Assembly: GCF_003852425.1 (NCBI RefSeq)
Contig: NZ_QAJN01000008.1
Location: 332,137 to 396,136 of the forward strand
DNA length: 64,000 nucleotides
Direction: 5' to 3'
Source: Paucibacter sp. KBW04
GTDB taxonomy: Bacteria; Pseudomonadota; Gammaproteobacteria; Burkholderiales; Burkholderiaceae_C
In this document: positions 63,955 to 64,000 of the stretch, piece after piece
Position numbering within the stretch: the stretch's first letter is position 1
Layout: every line of letters starts with the position of its first letter
Translations under genes and position numbers: made by a program
Notes under the pieces: model-generated
The model's input: only the letters and a program-made list of their open reading frames with translations
Databases searched by the model: none
Told to the model about the DNA's origin: nothing

Positions 63955-64000
63955 ATCGAGCTAGGAGTCTGCGCGGCAGAAGGCGTCGGCTGCGAAGTGG

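Overview
This window is 64 kb of high-GC chromosomal DNA. It looks like a beta-proteobacterium of the order Burkholderiales, in the Roseateles/Pelomonas/Paucibacter neighbourhood. That placement is inferred from the overall gene style: a lipase with a dedicated membrane foldase, ilvE next to a zf-CHCC gene, many membrane GGDEF proteins, and characteristic palindromic intergenic repeats. No rRNA or tRNA was seen, so the taxonomy is inference. Genes are dense, with many 4-bp ATGA stop/start overlaps. Only a few stretches look acquired or rearranged.

Layout. 0-7 kb: a periplasmic binding protein, an alpha/beta hydrolase, ilvE with a zinc-finger protein, and a lipase/foldase operon. 7-18 kb: two membrane diguanylate cyclases, radA, an overlapping three-gene operon (ferritin-like protein, KAS III-like enzyme, ABC-2 permease without ATPase), a thioredoxin/CcdA-type thiol relay, and small exporters. 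18-33 kb: arfB, alr, lplT, a DUF2157/GDYxxLxY membrane pair, an SGNH hydrolase, a DMT transporter, glutathione peroxidase, a Crp/Fnr regulator with an inverted repeat at its start, a chemoreceptor and a GHL10-type lipoprotein hydrolase.

33.3-39.6 kb is the most clearly foreign stretch. It holds a Sec-exported RHS-repeat protein whose first half is AT-rich and whose second half is GC-rich, with a small two-TM gene overlapping its stop codon (candidate immunity gene). Next comes an HUH (Y1) transposase flanked by perfect 15-bp inverted repeats and short repeat clusters, and then a 47-codon remnant of a GH18 chitinase C-terminus. The remnant abuts an amino-sugar/peptidoglycan-sugar locus (39.6-49.1 kb): sodium:solute symporter, TonB-dependent receptor, murQ plus a BadF-type kinase, a GntR/UTRA regulator, an AmpG-like MFS permease and a second murQ. 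The divergent promoters between the TonB receptor and murQ each overlap a pair of CCAT half-sites spaced exactly 11 bp, good candidates for operators of the GntR regulator.

49.3-51.4 kb is a bufferin-type RiPP operon: a secreted six-cysteine precursor (BufA2 type), its MNIO/DUF692 enzyme (BufB) and its partner (BufC/DUF2063). It is probably involved in copper handling, and an ECF-like promoter candidate lies upstream. Directly downstream is a ~620-bp imperfect palindrome (51411-52033) with strongly conserved arms and no credible gene.

52-64 kb: a pair of bacterial PH-domain membrane proteins, a Tat-exported sulfatase, an LLM flavin oxidoreductase, an HDOD protein, a lipoprotein, an exported peroxiredoxin, a GntR/FCD regulator followed by an amidase, aquaporin Z with a clear terminator, and a membrane-tethered receiver-domain protein at the right edge.
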